A DNA stretch of 64,000 bases from Luzula sylvatica (GCA_946800325.1 OX326959.1:38988908-39052907); one strand, 5' to 3'; shown: positions 1-11,626, counted from the stretch's first letter. Notes: generated by a model not told the origin, from the letters alone. Translations and numbers: made by a program.

Positions 1-286
1 CCCGAATATAACCCGAATATACTGGTTGATTCAATTCTTATAGTTTGGAATTTTGGTTATTATTTTTGTCCAAAACTAAATCAATTCAAACCCGACATAA
101 CCCGAACCCGAAGAATCTGACCCGTAAACATAATTTAACCCGAAAGAACCCGACCAAAACAAAATCCGAACACAACCCGACCCGATCCGAGTTAACTTCA
201 CCCGAAAATAACCCAGACTTAAAAATGACCCGAACCCGAAAATACCCACCCGATTATGACTCAACCCACCCGATTTGCCACCTCTA
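1..286. mobile_element. hAT-type MITE, right part (left end outside window)
   Basis: The block is dominated by short AACCCGA-type repeats and ends in TTTGCCACCTCTA, the inverted form of the TAGRGGTGGCAAA terminus typical of a widespread plant hAT MITE group. The left terminus and the 8-bp target duplication lie outside the window, so the class rests on the terminus and internal repeats only. Open frames here are short and look like chance. Confidence 0.5.
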
Positions 287-726
287 GCCATACACACAAT
301 TTCCATCCAGTGAGATGATTTTCTCCTTCCATAGACTATGAAGATTGAAAGTGTGCAACTCATGTTTAAATAAATGAATACTGGTTAACGGTGAGAAGAA
401 TCAGGCATCAACTTAGAGGGCTAAAGAAGTTCGGTAGAAATAGAATTAACTTGGATTTATGAAAGGATGATCTGATGTAGGGTTAGAAGCCGTCAATGTT
501 AATTAGCTCTTCCGATATTCTCATTTCAGGTTAGGGATAATTTCTTTTGCCCTCCTATAGTTTCCATTTGATAATCAATAATAAATTCGTTTATTATTTT
601 ATTTTGGCTATTCGGATTCATAATCCATTTTGTTAGTATTCGATATTATGTTTGATTATCTTTGTTTGAGTCCCATTGAGGGTTAAATATCTCGTAATGG
701 AAATGCGATTATATTTTTAGGGATTG
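287..726. other. intergenic, nothing recognised
   Basis: AT-rich sequence with no convincing open frame, RNA gene or repeat boundary. Confidence 0.5.
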
Positions 727-1345
727 TGTAACCCGAAGTACAATAATTTATTTCAATCTATACGAAATATTTTATAAGAGAGAATAATTAATATAAGAAG
801 ATGTAAGAAGAGAAGATGAGAAGATGAAGTCCAGATCTGGCACGTGCGTCAAGACCCATCCCAGACAGCGATTGTGGGCCTCCCTTCGTTGCGCACAACG
901 GTTGGACCCATCTCAATCAGCGATCTTGAGCCTCCGACTGGTTCATATGAGAAAATATAATATGATTTAAATAAAATGACAATACGATATAAAAATAGAT
1001 TTATTGAACATATATATTATCATATAATTTATAGAAGTTATTTTGAGATTTTGAAGCATTTAAATACGAGATTGTGCGTTGAGATATTAATACGTGATTA
1101 GGTCTTATCTATAGGAGGCTGGGCTTTTGTTTTTCCGTTTCTTCCCTAACTGAGTACATTCGTACTCGTCTCTATATTTTTATTTATTTATTTCCGCCCA
1201 GGTTAACCCGTTGCGGAAGATTTCATTAAAGAGTTGTGCACTTGGATCCAGATGCTTTTGCTATTTTATCATTTAACGCTTACTATATTCTTAATTTACA
1301 TTCAGAATATATAGTGCGGTCACGTTTCAATTTTGGGGCGTGACA
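727..1345. repeat. possible solo LTR
   Basis: The right edge reads GGGGCGTGACA, the complement of the TGTCACGCCCC start seen on many plant LTR retrotransposons. The left edge, placed at TGTAACCCG, is less certain. The flanking 5-mers (GATTG and GACAT) do not match, so either the left boundary is wrong or the duplication has decayed. No coding domain lies beside it. Confidence 0.3.
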
Positions 1346-2787
1346 GACATAAATATTTAAAAATACAATGATTATAAAAAAATCAATGATTAAAAAAAAT
1401 GATAATACTTTTGGGAAAACAAATTGAGAATGTTTTGCGCCTACTAACCCTCAAAACGATGAAATTGAGTCATTTTCGTGGTATCGACTTCAGTTTTGAT
1501 TATTTATTTGCAAACAAATAGAAAATGAAGTGTTTTGCATGTGTTAGTATTTTATTACGAGCATGAGCATACAAAATTCCTCTTGTGAATTTGGGGATCG
1601 TAGCTTTTGTTTGGTATATAGACAAAGATATTTGGATAGAGTTTAGATTGATCATCTCTCCCTTTTACCTCTGTTAGGATTTTTTTCTGTTCTACTTCTC
1701 TATAAAACAGAAAGATATTTCAAGTTTGTGGTTATCTATCTTTCACAAAAAAACGAAATTTTTTTTGTGTGGTTATCTGCTTACTCCAAGTGTGTGAAGA
1801 GCAGGTTGCTTGCTAAGAGGGCTTGCTTGTACAACTCGTCTACAATGGTTTCATATGTGCAGGAAGACTCATGTGAATTGTCTCAAGGAGACATGCTTCG
1901 GCGAGGGAGAGAATAGGAGAGGACGAAATCGGATAAGGGTCTTTGGGTACCAATAATTGGGACTATACATTTGTACTTTCGTTCTATTATTAGCATCTAG
2001 GAAAATATGAGAGAATACAGAAATGGATATTTGAATTATAATAAAACTATTGCTTTTCAATTTTCATTATATTTTAATTATAATAATGATGAATGCAAAT
2101 ATTTTAATTATCATATTTTTATAATTTTAATTTGTATTTTATTGTATATATTGTATGCCCATTTTAAATTATGCTAATAAATTACTATTAACTATCTTAA
2201 TATATCATAATACAGGGCTGATAAGGAGAATCCACAATTCGAATCCGCAAATCGAATCCACCAGACGGAGGGATATTTTCGTAATTATCCAACTTCATTC
2301 ACGCGCTCTCTTCTTCGTTCCTTCCTTCTCTGGCGGAGTCACAAGCGTAGATCTCATCTTCTTCCTTCACTTCTCGCTTCTCCTTTCTCCGGCAAGTCAC
2401 AGGCGAAGAAAACCCTAACCGGCGAGTCACAGGCGAAACGAATCTCGAGCGGAGGCGTTTGCTTTTCATCACTGTTAAACCCTAACCGGCGCTGCGTTAT
2501 TCGGTTTAGGTTTCCCTAATTTTAAACTTTTTCAATACCTTCCTAATTTGTTATTCGGTTCGAACAAATCTAGGTTTATAAGTTTATTAGCTTTTAATGA
2601 AGTTCTTTGTTCTTCTCTTTTGCATCTTTTTCTGTCGATTCAGCGTCTTTTGAGTACAATTCGATCTTAACAATTCAATTGGTCCTTCAAATGCCCTAAT
2701 TTACAACCAATCTTGCCCTTCTTGATTCACTTTTGGAGCGCAATTCATCCTTTCCCCAATTAAATTTAATCTCCCCTCTTCTAACAG
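1346..2787. other. intergenic / 5' flank of the deSI-like gene
   Basis: AT-rich to about 2150. From about 2270 to 2500 the sequence is CT-rich with AACCCTAA and CCGGCG motifs, which resembles a plant promoter and 5' UTR. I looked here for the missing first exon of the downstream deSI-like gene and did not find it. Confidence 0.4.
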
Positions 2788-3373
2788 GTATACGGAGAGG
2801 AAGAATGGTCATTCGGGTTCTGCGATCACGGAAGCGGGGTTTTCAGCTGCCCGCCTGGCAAGAACACGATGTACACGTATCGCGAGAAAATCGTCCTCAG
2901 CGAAACCGAATTTTCGAACATGAAAGTTAACCAAATCATTCGAGAACTCAGCCGAGAATGGCCTGGAAATTTGTACGATTTGCTCGCAAAAAATTGCAAT
3001 CATTTCTGCGATATTTTCTGCGACCGTCTCGGCGTCCCCAAACTCCCAGGTAAATTAATTCATATCATTTCCCTCTTCCTTCCAAAACCTCAAAATATCA
3101 TATTTACCCTTCTTTGATATCAGGATGGGTTAATCGATTCGCAAATGCTGGCGATACCGCCATCATCGCTGCCGGCAATGCCGCCGTTAAGGTAAACAAA
3201 ATCTTATTATTTAAAAAAAATACCCAAATTGCAAAAATAACCCTTCATTTTTTTAAAATTTCGTTTACCAGTTCAGACAAGCGAAGTCCGAGATTGTAAA
3301 TGCGAGCCGTGTCGCGTATCGATTCATGGCCGGTTTAACGACCTCAAATAATACTGCTACTATTACTAATAAC

Positions 3374-3425
<52 letters not shown>

Positions 3426-3442
3426 CAAATACGCCCGAATAG
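2788..3442 (+). pseudogene. deSI-like (PPPDE) cysteine protease, 5' exon missing
   Basis: PPPDE/deSI-like proteins are papain-fold cysteine proteases that act as deSUMOylating or deubiquitinating enzymes in animals. Visible exons are 2788-3049, 3124-3191 and 3272-3442, in frame across standard GT-AG introns. They encode the region beginning VYGEEEWSFGFC, then MYTYREKIVLSETEF, the catalytic-Cys segment NCNHFCDIFCDRLG and WVNRFANAGDT, all characteristic of the plant At4g17486-type group. In that group an upstream exon carries the start and the catalytic His (GIFHSA-type motif). I see no such exon between 1 and 2787. The last exon runs into an (AAT)n microsatellite coding for poly-Asn and stops at TAG 3440-3442. 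The same frame then stays open to 3652. A catalytically dead 5'-truncated copy is likely, but a distant or unrecognised first exon cannot be excluded. Confidence 0.65.
3376..3424. repeat. (AAT)n microsatellite in the deSI-like reading frame
   Basis: About 16 AAT units read as consecutive Asn codons, just before the in-frame TAG at 3440. Length variation in whole units would keep the frame. Confidence 0.85.
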
Positions 3443-3652
3443 GAAATACCGAAATTTCAAAGCATGTTCAAAAGCATGGTTTCGCCGAAGCAAAACAAAC
3501 CGGCCAATAGCAGCTCGGTTCCAGATACAGACGAAAGGGTCGGTACGAGCATCAATGCCGATACGGACAAGCTGTACAGTCTCAAACCGAGACAGGCTTC
3601 TTTTCAGAGCGACGACAAAAGTAGAGTCGCGAATTTAAGGGGAAAGGAATGA
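3443..3652 (+). other. in-frame open extension beyond the deSI-like stop
   Basis: After TAG 3440-3442 the same frame continues for 69 codons (starting EIPKFQSMFKSMV, ending VANLRGKE) to TGA. The region is less AT-rich than its flanks and looks like protein sequence. It may be the original C-terminus cut off by a nonsense change. Alternatively, AATAG at 3438-3442 may serve as a splice acceptor that removes the microsatellite. I see no good in-phase donor for that reading. Confidence 0.45.
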
Positions 3653-3929
3653 ATTGAATTTGAATGAAATGAAATTGATTCGATTGTTTTTTACTCGTGT
3701 TTTGTTTTGAATTTATGTTTGGTTTTCGTAAGGGATTTCGTTTTAAGTTGAAATTGTGAATGTTATGTTGTGGCCATTATTATTTTTTAGAGTAAAAATT
3801 TGTTGCGATTTTTCTGAATTGCCTCTATTCCGTAGTTAAATAATTGAAATAAAGTACACAAATATACACAATAATTTGCTTAATGGTTTCGATTAAAGAA
3901 CATGGAAGCGAATAAATGTATAATGTTTT

Positions 3930-5030
3930 AAGCGAATATATTCTGTTAAATTTAATCATATATTCTGATAAATTTAATCATATATTCTGTTAAATTTATT
4001 CATATATTCTGTTAAATTTAATCATATATTCTGATAAATTTAATCATATATTCTGTTAAATTTAATCATATATTCTGTTAAATTTAATCGTATATTTTAC
4101 TAAATTCAATAATATATTTTAATGAATTATATGAAATTAATGATCATGTTCATCAGATAATTAACTATATTTGGCTAAATTCAATCGTTTATTTTTGCTA
4201 AATTTAATCATATATTATGTTAAATTTAATCATATATTCTATTAAATTTAATCATATATTCTGTTAAATTTAATCATACATTTTGCTAAACTCAATAATA
4301 TATTTTGCTGAATTATATGAAATTAATAATCATGTTCATCAGATGATTAACTATATTTTGCTAAATTCGATCGTATATTTTTGCTAAATTTAATCATATA
4401 TTATGTTAAATTTAATTATATATTCTGTTAAATTTAATCATATATTGTGATAAATTTAATCATATATTCTGTTAAATTTAATCATATATTCTGTTAAATT
4501 TAATCGTATATTTTGCTAAATTCAATAATATATTTTGCAAAATTATATGAAATTAATGATATGTTCATAAGATAATTAACTATATTTTGCTAAATTCAAT
4601 CGTATATTTTTGCTAAATTTAATCTTATATTATGTTAAATTTAATCATATATTCTGTTAATTTTAAACATATATTCTGTTAAATTTAATCATATATTATG
4701 TTAAATTTAATCATATATTTTGTTAAATTCAATTATATATTCTGTTAAGTTTAATCATATATTCTGTCGAATTTAATCATATATTATGTTAAATTTAATC
4801 GTATATTTTGCTGAATTTAATAATATATTTTGCTGAATCATATGAAATTAATGATTATGTTCATCAGATAATTAACTATATTTTGCTAAATTCAATCGTA
4901 TATTTTTGCTAAATTTAATCATATATTCAGTTAAATTTAATCATATATTCAGTTAAATTTAATCATATATTCTGTTAAATTTAATCATATATTTTGTTAA
5001 ATTCAATCATATATTTTGCTATAATCCCTT
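3930..5030. repeat. 22-bp satellite array with higher-order structure
   Basis: Tandem 22-bp units of the type TAAATTTAATCATATATTCTGT fill the block, with variants ending TATGT, TTTGCT or TTCAGT. A distinct spacer containing TGAAATTAATGATCATGTTC recurs at about 4131, 4317, 4548 and 4842. The spacings (about 186, 231 and 294 bp) differ by roughly two to three 22-bp units, so the array has higher-order repeats with a variable number of monomers. Confidence 0.9.
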
Positions 5031-5473
5031 GTTTGATTTTCAATGTCATGTAAAATAAAATCCCTTGATTAGTTGTATATCAATGTCATATATTCTGTTT
5101 GATTAGTTGTATATCAATGTCATGTAAACTAAAATCCCTTGTTTGATTTTCTAGTCGAAATCCATGATTTTATAAAGTTAGTTAATAAGATGAATGTCAT
5201 TATAACCTTTAATCTATCATATATTTATTAAATATTTCATGTAAATGACAAATAAAATTTCAATATTAAAAAAAATATTAAATATTAATTAAATATAAAA
5301 AATTAAAAATTATTTAGCAAAATTACCGCAAATATTTATAATTAACCAAATAAGATTCAACTTGCGCAGCTATTACAAAATAAAATTCTTGTTTATCATG
5401 AAAATAATACAAAACTAAACTAAAATAACCGAAAATTACATAACAAATATAATCTAATGAATTCTCGATTTTC
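5031..5473. other. AT-rich spacer, nothing coding
   Basis: Contains a few copies of a short motif around AAAATCCCTTG and ATATCAATGTCATGTAA (5030-5160), probably a decayed duplication. Otherwise featureless. Confidence 0.4.
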
Positions 5474-5803
5474 TCACATATGCCTCGTTATATCATCCAT
5501 AATTGCGACCCACTCTCGAGCTTCATGACGTCATTCTTTCATCATCGTTGACCCTCGATATTGGACATTTTCATTTCGTTGGAGCATAATTTGATCTTTC
5601 GTTGGCACTAAACTCTCTAATCCACCAGAAATTACATAATTATCCAATATACAACAAGAAAGCAGAACATCAATATGGGTAAGCCATGGAAAGAAAGGTC
5701 TCGTAGTTAGAATTTGTAATCGATTTTTCAAAGCACCTAAGGCTCGCTCCACAATCGAGCGCAAAGATGAATGCATATGATATTCTGCAATTATGTTCCT
5801 CAA
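5474..5803 (-). pseudogene. PIF/Harbinger transposase (DDE_Tnp_4) C-terminal remnant
   Basis: The minus strand encodes HSSLRSIVERALGALKNR, then LTTRPFFPW and LLSCCILDNYVI, the C-terminal signature of plant PIF/Harbinger (ALP1-like) DDE transposases, including the Glu-bearing ER-GxLK segment. After an in-frame TGA near 5531 the same frame continues with RHEAREWVAIMDDITRHM and a stop, matching the usual EARDW..FRD..A..M tail. The N-terminal two thirds of the transposase, with the two catalytic Asp residues, are absent. A dead fragment. Confidence 0.75.
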
Positions 5804-5833
5804 TCATACTTATTGCATTTTGCAATAACCTAA

Positions 5834-6295
5834 GGGCATGTTTGGGAGCATGGAATTTGGTATGGAATGGAATTATATATTTCCATTCTCACATAATTTC
5901 TTGTTTGGTTGCAAAAATTATTGGAATTATATTTCTCTAGGAATCTTCTAATTCCACAAAAGTAGCAAATATTGATTCCTCAAATTTGAGGAGTGGCAAG
6001 GTGGAGGAAAAGTTATAATCAAGAAATAATTATATTATAATGATCAAATTTGTATAATTAATATAATATTACATATTATCATAATAATATATAATAATAG
6101 TCCCACATAATAATTATATTAGATATATATAATTAATATAATACTATATGTATATTTATAAAGAAAATTATTATATTATTATATTTATAAAAATAATATA
6201 ATAATAACATAGAAATATTATTATTATTATAATATATTATATTCTATAATATTATATTATATTATAATTATTATAATATAATTCTTATATATTAA

Positions 6296-6344
<49 letters not shown>

Positions 6345-6845
6345 TTAATAATAATAATAATACCAATATTAATATTAATATATTATTATTAATAATAATA
6401 ATTATTATTAATATAATATTAATTAATATTGAAATAATATTATAATAATAATACCAATATTATATTAATATTATTTTAATATCTTATGTAATGTTAATAT
6501 ATTATATTATTATTATTAATATTAATAATATTAATATATTAGTAATATTAGTATGTTAATATTATAATAGTATATTATATGAATATGCTAATATAATAGC
6601 ATTAATATAAAAATATTAATATATTAGTATTATTTACAATATTTTAATATTAATATTAATATTAGTATTATGAATATATATTGTCATATAATATATTATA
6701 ATTATAATTAATATTATATTATAATTATTATTATTATAATATTATGATGATTTTATATTATAATCATATTATTTATTTATTTAAACTAATTTGATTACAA
6801 AAATAATATTATAATAATAATAACAACAACAACAACAACAACAAC

Positions 6846-6935
<90 letters not shown>

Positions 6936-6972
6936 TTTATAACATTATAATAATATAGTATTATAATACCAT

Positions 6973-7017
<45 letters not shown>

Positions 7018-7105
7018 AATAATAATAATAATAATAATAAGTATTATTATTACTATAATAATAATAATAATAAGAAGAAGAAGAAGAAGAAGAATATAAT
7101 AACAA

Positions 7106-7158
<53 letters not shown>

Positions 7159-7198
7159 TAATAATAACAATAACAATTAATCATAATAATATTATAAC

Positions 7199-7252
<54 letters not shown>

Positions 7253-7540
7253 TTAAGAAGAAGAAGAAGAATATAATAACATAATAACAATAATATTATA
7301 ATAATTTAATATTATATGATAATACTATTATATTGTATTAATTTTAATCAAACATTTGTTCTATATTTTCAATAATGAAATTCCAGAATTTTTCTAACCA
7401 TCCAAACGAAGAATAATATTTTCCAGTATCTTATAATTCGGACATCCAAACAAACTGTGGAATTACAAATTCCAGAACTTTTTTCTCCTCCACCTTGTAA
7501 TCCAATTCCACTCTACTAATTCCGCTTGCCAAACGGCCCC
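5834..7540. mobile_element. PIF/Harbinger (Tourist-like) non-autonomous element
   Basis: Left end GGGCATGTTTGG, right end CCAAACGGCCCC (imperfect inverted repeats), both next to TAA (5831-5833 and 7541-7543). This is the 3-bp TWA target duplication of PIF/Harbinger elements. Sub-terminal regions share short AATTCCA/TGGAATT words in opposite orientation. The interior is almost entirely AT-rich microsatellite: (AAT)n, (AAC)n and (AAG)n. No transposase is encoded. Open frames of poly-Leu or poly-Cys type here are translations of the microsatellites. Confidence 0.7.
6301..7260. repeat. cluster of trinucleotide microsatellites
   Basis: Long pure or near-pure runs: AAT at about 6301-6345, 6850-6934, 7109-7154 and 7202-7250; AAC at about 6822-6844 and 6972-7015; AAG at 7074-7092 and 7256-7270. 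All lie inside the Harbinger-type element. Confidence 0.9.
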
Positions 7541-7543
7541 TAA

Positions 7544-7776
7544 GAGAAATACATGGATAAGAGAGAGCTCAGTGGATTTTGGAATACATATTTTTTTGCA
7601 GGAGTACAGAATACAGGGATTTTAGTGCCCAAATACAATACATCTCGTAATCAAACAATGGATTTGGATACAAATCCGGGATATACGATTACAATACATC
7701 AAAATTGCTCAAATCAAACATGCCCTCAATTTGTATCTGTTTGCATGAAATTCGAGAAAAAAGAGTAATTAATTAC
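7544..7776. other. possible second MITE remnant
   Basis: The word CAAACATGCCCT at about 7719 is an almost exact inverse of the left end of the neighbouring Harbinger element. A related, truncated element may lie here. No partner end or target duplication was found. Confidence 0.25.
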
Positions 7777-7933
7777 CTAAATCTGTATCAACTAGACCTT
7801 TCTCTTCTACAAGCAACACATCTAATACCGTCACTTCCGCATCTGCGGCCTCTATGCTAGCAGCGCACCGTATGACCGGAGTACGGACGGCGCCGGAGCC
7901 GATCGGGATTATCCGCGGCTCACTAAGCAGAAC
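7777..7933 (-). other. unidentified exon-like open segment
   Basis: On the minus strand a 157-bp stretch is open between a consensus acceptor (TTTAG at 7934-7938) and donor (GTAATT from 7776). It encodes a peptide containing IRCAASIEAADAEVTVLDV. The region is GC-richer than its surroundings and an AACCCTAACC motif lies on the plus strand beside it. I do not recognise a family, and no neighbouring exon could be joined. It may be a captured or relic exon. Confidence 0.2.
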
Positions 7934-8694
7934 CTAAACCCTAACCGAAGCCGAGCAGGAGAATTCGAGCGGGAGAATACCATGAAGAACGAGGAGGCGA
8001 TACCCAAAGAAGATGCCAGTAGGAGGAGAGGGTGATTTGGCCTAGGATTTCGCCTTGGACTCGACGCCGGAGTAAGATGCCAGAAGAGCGAGAAGATGCC
8101 ATGAAAAGAGAGAATGAGGGCTTCCCAAGAGAGAAGAATCGGGAGGGTGGAGGAGTGAGTGGATTTAATAGGTTATTTACAAAAAGATCCCTCCGCTTCG
8201 TGAGTTTAACAATTTATGAAAAAAAACCTTCTGCCTGTAAATATATTTAATTTTGGTCCTTGGATTCGTTTTGTGGATTCTTTTTGTGGATTCTATTTAG
8301 CATTTCTCTATCATAATACATATATTAGTAATGTTGTAAAAATAATATTTTTAGGTATATTACGGTTTTGTAAGTAGTGTTGTAAAAAAACGGTCCTTAA
8401 CGGTGTTTATCAGTCCAAAAAAAAGTTAGTGATGGGTTAACGTTACGTTTTTAGTTTAACGATTTCAAAAAACGGTCAAACGTTTTTTCCCTTGAGGATG
8501 CTAATAATGAAATCAGTTAATCCAAACATTAACAGTGTTATTTACATGTAATATATCGGGTCAATTTTTTTTGTAATTTGGGCGGGGAACATATGGAACT
8601 TGACCCCTGTTATTCTCTCATCTGATTAATACATGTATTAGGCGAGTAATTGGTGCTTGCTACAGATTTGAGTTGAGACTACTCTCCGATTGAG
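7934..8694. other. intergenic, no supported gene
   Basis: Positions 7934-8160 are purine-rich (GAG, GAAGA words) with only a short chance frame at 8032-8250. The remainder is AT-rich. No element boundaries were recognised. Confidence 0.35.
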
Positions 8695-10175
8695 TTTTTT
8701 TTTTGAAGGAGAGATGATCATCTCTATGGTATATATAAAAAATAAAAGTTAGGTTATATGTACAGAGGCTACCACAAAGAAATGGTGACACTTACACCCG
8801 GTTACAACTAATTAAAGCAAAACATAATGTAAGGAAAAGTTGTAAAATATTAGCCAGGATCTGAATTCTCGAGTTATAAAGAGACACCAACGGAGTAGGA
8901 GTGATTGCTTTAGATTGAAAAAATCGCCGGTAGCTAGGTTACGCTCCTTCCAAATACATAACCGTTAAGGCTAGGATCTGGCAAGCACTGTCCGGGAGGT
9001 CTTGAACGAAGACGGGCTTGTTGTCCATCCAGATACTCGGGGTGTTTGGATAATGTATTAACTGGCTAGCTAATAAATGATCTTGTATTGAGGACCATAT
9101 TGCCTTCGCAAATGAGCATTCCAGATAGAGGTGGCTGGCCGATTCCAAGCAATCAGTGCAAAAGATGCATCTCGATTGGTGGGGCCATCCTCGTTTGAGT
9201 ATATTATCGCATGTGAGCAATCTATTGTGAAATAGAAGCCAGCCAAATTTTTTTACCTTTGATGGGCACTTTACTTTCCAGAGGGGGTAATTCCATAGAC
9301 TTAACACTCCCGGGTACCTCAAGCGCGCATAGGCTGATGTACAAGAGAACGTGTTGTTTGAAGCCCATATCCAGATAGGTTGCGAGTTGTTCGGGTTCGG
9401 TGAAATGGCCGAGAGAAAGAGGGGTATGAGTTGAACTAGTTATTTGCATAAAGTGGAAGTGTACCGTGGGTCGAGAGCCTCCAGTTGTTGAACCGAGGTG
9501 ACCCCAAACAGGTCACTGATAGCGGCTGTCCAAGGAGAAAGGGACCCGATTTGGATTTTCCACAGCCACTTCAGAAGGAGTGCGGAGTTTTGGGTTTTGC
9601 AGGTTTCGCAATCCTAGACCTCCATTCTTTATTGGTAAAGTGACTACTTGCCAATTTATCAAACAATGAGCTCCATTACAATGCTCCTCGCCTTTCCATA
9701 GAAATGAACGAATTAACCGATTTAGTTGTTGAATTAACCATAGAGAAAGCCTTTTAGCTTTGCATGAAGTAGATCGGTAACGAGGAAAGAACCGATTTGG
9801 CTAGAGTCAACGTCCCCCCTTTGGAAAGAAGACGATCCTTCCACCTCGCTAATCGGTCTTGTGTTTTCTTGATTAGGGGCATGTAGCATATCCTCGACGG
9901 TCTCTTAATAGTTAATGGAAGCCCAAAGTATTCAATTGGCAAAGCCTTTTTAGGAAAATTTAGGATGCATTCTATTGTCGCTATGAACTCGACCGGTACA
10001 GAGATTGGTACGAAACAACTCTTACCTCTATGAGCCATCAATCCCGTGAGTGATCCAAAAGAGTCCAATGCCGTAGATATAATTTGTAGATTGACCGGAA
10101 CGGCCTCGGTGACGATGATCGTGTCGTCTGGCTCCGACTCTGGCACGTGGTTGAGGAACCTGCGAACGCTCATCC
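8695..10175 (-). pseudogene. LINE (L1-like) 3' remnant, reverse transcriptase and zf-RVT
   Basis: The element is on the minus strand. A T-run at 8695-8704 is the complement of its poly(A) tail. Positions 9754-10173 encode the C-terminal half of the reverse transcriptase: a degenerate ADD box (EPDDTIIVTEA), a YFGLPLTIKRPSR motif and a GGTLTLAKSVLSSLPIYFMQ segment. Positions 8939-9322 encode the zf-RVT domain (WKVKCPSKVKKFGWLLFHNR, CIFCTDCLESASHL). The two parts are out of frame with each other. Endonuclease and ORF1 are missing, so this is a dead 5'-truncated copy. Confidence 0.85.
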
Positions 10176-10402
10176 CTCATTTGATGCTCAAACCTTTCTC
10201 GTATAACAATAGTAGAGGCAGGAGGACGTCTGAGAAGGCTGACAGTCTGCCTAGCCTGGATTGCAGGCCTGTTCTGACTCCCAAAATGTATATTAGATAT
10301 GCCAAAATTATTGATATTCAAAAAACCATTTTATACAGATGCAAATGTACACTGCATAAACAAAATACTATGTGAGATTCAGAACAAATTCATTGAACAT
10401 GT
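10176..10402. other. unassigned flank of the LINE remnant
   Basis: Open on both strands for about 100 codons without resemblance to a known family. Possibly decayed LINE sequence. Confidence 0.25.
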
Positions 10403-10735
10403 ATAAAAATCAATGTTTTAAATATCGTATAGCTGCGCATATCGTTTTGTCTTTTAATTTAGCGGTTAGCGGAAAACGGGCGATATAGCGCCGCTTCCCC
10501 ATCGCAACAGATTTTGATCAAAATTATTCTTATAATAATACTAAAATATGCATTTAAATATAATTAAGCAGCCAATATATGATTTAAAATTAAATAATAC
10601 TAAATATACCACCATAATACTAATTATTATTATTATTATTATTATTATTTTATAACAATTATTATTTTATCGTTATCATAATAATACTAATAATAATTAT
10701 TATTATTGTTGTTGTTGTTGTTTATACTATTACTA

Positions 10736-10781
<46 letters not shown>

Positions 10782-10992
10782 GGGGAGTTCTATGATAGAC
10801 CCATTTTAAAAAAAAATTCGAATATTTGTTAAATAATGATTTTTTTTTTGTAAGATTATAGTGTATATTTATTATTTAATGCTATCTAAAACATAAATTT
10901 TGTATAATTAATTAAGAAATAGCTAAAATTCTTAAAATAACTTTTTGAAAAAAGATCCATGATAAGAAAATTGGTCTATCATAGAACTTCCC
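10782..10992. mobile_element. 211-bp MITE nested in the hAT element
   Basis: Ends are GGGGAGTTCTATGATAGACC and its near-perfect inverse GGTCTATCATAGAACTTCCC (one mismatch). It sits inside an (ATT)n tract, so the target duplication (TA or TAT/TTA) cannot be read with certainty. Superfamily is undetermined (mariner- or Harbinger-like size). Confidence 0.75.
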
Positions 10993-11027
<35 letters not shown>

Positions 11028-11072
11028 TACATAAATAAATTGCAGTCTATATTTTGTATAAACTAATAATAA

Positions 11073-11081
11073 TTGCTTTTG

Positions 11082-11140
<59 letters not shown>

Positions 11141-11163
11141 GAATGATAGTTATTATTATTATT

Positions 11164-11257
<94 letters not shown>

Positions 11258-11375
11258 CTTAATAATAATAATTATTATTATTATTATTATATTATTATTA
11301 TTAGATTATAATAATAATAATAGTATAATAATAATAATTATTATTATTATTATATTATTATTATTATTATTATTC
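11073..11375. repeat. (ATT)n microsatellite tracts
   Basis: Near-pure ATT/TTA runs at about 11084-11140, 11165-11257 and 11330-11375, inside the hAT element. Poly-Leu/Ile open frames here are artefacts. Confidence 0.9.
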
Positions 11376-11626
11376 TACATAAAAAAATTCACTCAATATT
11401 TTTGTATAAACATATTTAATTAATCATTTTAATTTTGTAATCACGCTATACTGCTATAGCACTGCTACAACCGTTATATTTGTACGCTTCATGCTATAAC
11501 ATCCCGATATAACATTGCAGTAGAACAAAACGCTACGGAACAACAATCTGAAACGATGCAACATTTCTCTTCAAAAATCCGCTATAGCGTCGCTACAACG
11601 CTACTATTTAAAACATTGATAAAAAT

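Larger units (their letters stand above)
10411..11618. mobile_element. hAT-type non-autonomous element with exact 8-bp TSD
   Basis: Starts CAATGTTTTAAATA and ends TATTTAAAACATTG, a perfect 14-bp inverted repeat. It is flanked by identical 8-mers ATAAAAAT (10403-10410 and 11619-11626). The 8-bp duplication and a CA..TG terminus are diagnostic of hAT elements. Sub-terminal parts share GCTATAGCG-type words. The interior is mostly (ATT)n and a nested MITE. No transposase is present. Confidence 0.85.

Noticed and set aside
3930..5030. CRISPR-like regular repeats
   Set aside because: Repeats are contiguous, degenerate and without unique spacers; this is a satellite in a plant nuclear genome.
6845..7176. 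Poly-Leu/poly-Tyr/poly-Cys open frames
   Set aside because: Pure translations of (AAT)n and (AAC)n microsatellites inside a DNA transposon.
11073..11423. Poly-Ile/Leu open frame
   Set aside because: Translation of (ATT)n in the hAT element.
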